Source of the DNA: JANMEB01 sp041745295
GTDB taxonomy: Bacteria > Planctomycetota > Planctomycetia > Pirellulales > Pirellulaceae
DNA length: 64,000 bases
Direction of reading: 5' to 3'
Assembly (NCBI GenBank): GCA_041745295.1
Contig: JBGTJE010000018.1
Location: forward strand, 8,488 to 72,487
The first letter of the stretch is position 1; every line of letters begins with the position of its first letter. The notes under the pieces were generated by a model, which worked only from the letters and a program-made list of their open reading frames with translations, did not search any database and was not told the DNA's origin. Shown here piece after piece: positions 63,901 to 64,000 of the stretch. The position numbers and the translations under genes are program-made.

Positions 63901-64000
63901 CCTGTATTCTGAGGGTAAAGCGTTGGCGAGGAGGCGTTTGAGTTTGCCGATGCCTCCGGAAGTTTTTAGGCGTTTCGACAAATATCTTAGTTCGTTGCCA
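60950..64000 (+). CDS. Ser/Thr protein kinase with zinc ribbon, one membrane helix and WD40 repeats (3' truncated by window)
   Basis: 1017 residues visible; the ATG at 60950 is the first after an in-frame stop (60944-60946), and the frame is open to the window end. A helical N-terminus precedes a zinc ribbon (CAHCGN ... CPSCGS, about 110-134). The kinase domain (155-425) has GQGAFG (165), Lys187 in AVAIK, HRDLKPSN (His278, Asp280), DFG (298) and GTPAYMSPEQA. A membrane helix lies at about 443-465. From about 560, WD40 repeats (AAFSPDGKLVATGGGDGYAR, VFNPDGSSVMTASDDGTAQL) form the outer part. It is linked by position to the ECF sigma factor. Confidence 0.93.
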   Translation, partial: MVDGDESVPSPLLGRETRIAEVVDEFLRRRRSSKDPAAILAELIERHADLAPDLSVQLQMAEIVFRAAQLKDDLGSKALDPRSANEIGSATNQNRDGRPPNRERLLRLRCAHCGNRLSIVAETQAEISCPSCGSVIPIDPEQTRTDGAMSHPRSIGRFQILSILGQGAFGTAYRGFDAELSRAVAIKVPRSGSFLSDADRKRFMREARSAARLRHPSIVQVYEISPDDEQPYIVSELIVGITLADLISGRQLSVQESAKMMVAIARAIDYAHTNGIIHRDLKPSNILLDNDYHPHIADFGLAHDGGGEFTITADGEILGTPAYMSPEQARGEHSKLDFRSDVYSLGVILYRLLCGELPFRGSQRMLLHQVMHDDPKPLRRVNDQIPRDLETIALKAMAKEPPKRYLTAAALADDLQRWLNDESITARPDGPVTRLIRWRRRHPAIATLSIGVVGLLSIIAAMSAIWAIREYGLRAVADQSALQAREFAHESRMRLARLYLGNGIKAIESNDLYRSLVWLAEAFKVDAEGEKLQRMRIGMSLQAAPRLLQLWTVSGEVTELKTCPLGRRILIGTNQGVLSVFDLEAPNEPPKTLQHGSYIRAAQFSSDGKWIVSVALDEMALIWNAESGERVARLPHAVRVWSAAFSPDGKLVATGGGDGYARVWKCEDGQLVAELRHAVSELDLLRFSPDGQRLLTVGRQSPAVACALTLWDWTNSRVVLDSMTHADLVSELQFNDDGSKILAAAINGDIRIWEAASGDSISTFQQIESIQAARFMPDGKSIFCVLYDGAISILDPDGVPQVEVRHPVSTPAGDVNPQHDMVAVAGIDGAVGVYWIGSLSSVCCPLLNGNSVTKTVFLPDGVRLVAGGQNGIIRVWDLTKIQSGLTLLPHAGSIQSAVFNPDGSSVMTASDDGTAQLWKVSDGSLIGQPMRHEKRILDGAFNRDGSKVATASADKTARIWDAATGQPSSELLKLRFSGQYHATLLYSEGKALARRRLSLPMPPEVFRRFDKYLSSLP

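Noticed and set aside
1..64000. CRISPR array, prophage, integrase or complete insertion sequence
   Set aside because: No regularly spaced direct repeats, no transposase or integrase motifs and no phage structural genes were seen on either strand.

Overview
The window looks like chromosome of a planctomycete, most likely Pirellulales. The signs are a giant secreted protein with a PVC-type haem motif, HExxH peptidase-like proteins of the DUF1570 type, ECF sigma factors beside a WD40-tailed Ser/Thr kinase, a Lys/Ala/Thr-rich histone H1-like protein, and scattered intergenic palindromic repeats. Most of it is core-like, moderately GC-rich coding sequence. No prophage, integrase, transposase, rRNA operon or CRISPR array was seen. 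The only stretch with clear signs of recombination or transfer is about 13.9-15.6 kb.

Layout. 0-3 kb: the 3' end of pyruvate dehydrogenase E1 (aceE), then aceF and a SUFU-like protein. 3.2-6.2 kb: tRNA-His with its terminator, a palindromic repeat, a creatininase-family hydrolase and an exported LRR/peptidase-like protein. 6.7-11.2 kb: a small basic DNA-binding-like protein, serS, and the coupled set clpS-mtaB-class IV aminotransferase. 11.3-13.6 kb: an NtrC-type regulator and a NarL-type regulator whose phospho-acceptor Asp is Glu. 13.9-15.3 kb: a collapsed surface/polymorphic-toxin locus. 15.7-21.3 kb: exported proteins, a parvulin-type PPIase and a probable pseudo-HtrA. 21.5-25.9 kb: endonuclease III and three tandem secreted cyclophilins. 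26-30.7 kb: rsmD, a large unknown protein and a lipoprotein. 31.1-34.4 kb: tRNA-Gly, trigger factor and two ClpP subunits. 34.7-39.7 kb: FHA protein, ECF sigma factor, RelE/ParE remnant, FadJ-like beta-oxidation enzyme, and a DUF4430 lipoprotein next to a DUF6580 membrane protein.

39.5-45.9 kb holds the most informative regulatory unit. A Met-branch PLP enzyme, a fused aspartokinase-homoserine dehydrogenase without the ACT region, and aspartate-semialdehyde dehydrogenase are joined by 4-bp ATGA overlaps. Upstream are a sigma70-like promoter, an RNA that fits the SAM-I/SAM-IV riboswitch clan, and a hairpin that buries the Shine-Dalgarno and start codon. A SulP transporter lies immediately upstream. 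The unit therefore looks like SAM-controlled aspartate-family and methionine synthesis.

46-64 kb: a DUF4838 glycosidase-like protein, a beta-class DNA methyltransferase fused to a GIY-YIG-like domain, the H1-like protein, a 1649-residue SGNH/propeller/HEAT/F5-8C/cupredoxin/cytochrome protein, a membrane acyltransferase and a GNAT/FemAB-like transferase. The window ends with an ECF sigma factor, a small unknown protein and a Ser/Thr kinase with WD40 repeats cut by the window edge.

All family assignments come from reading motifs in the translated sequence. No database search was run.
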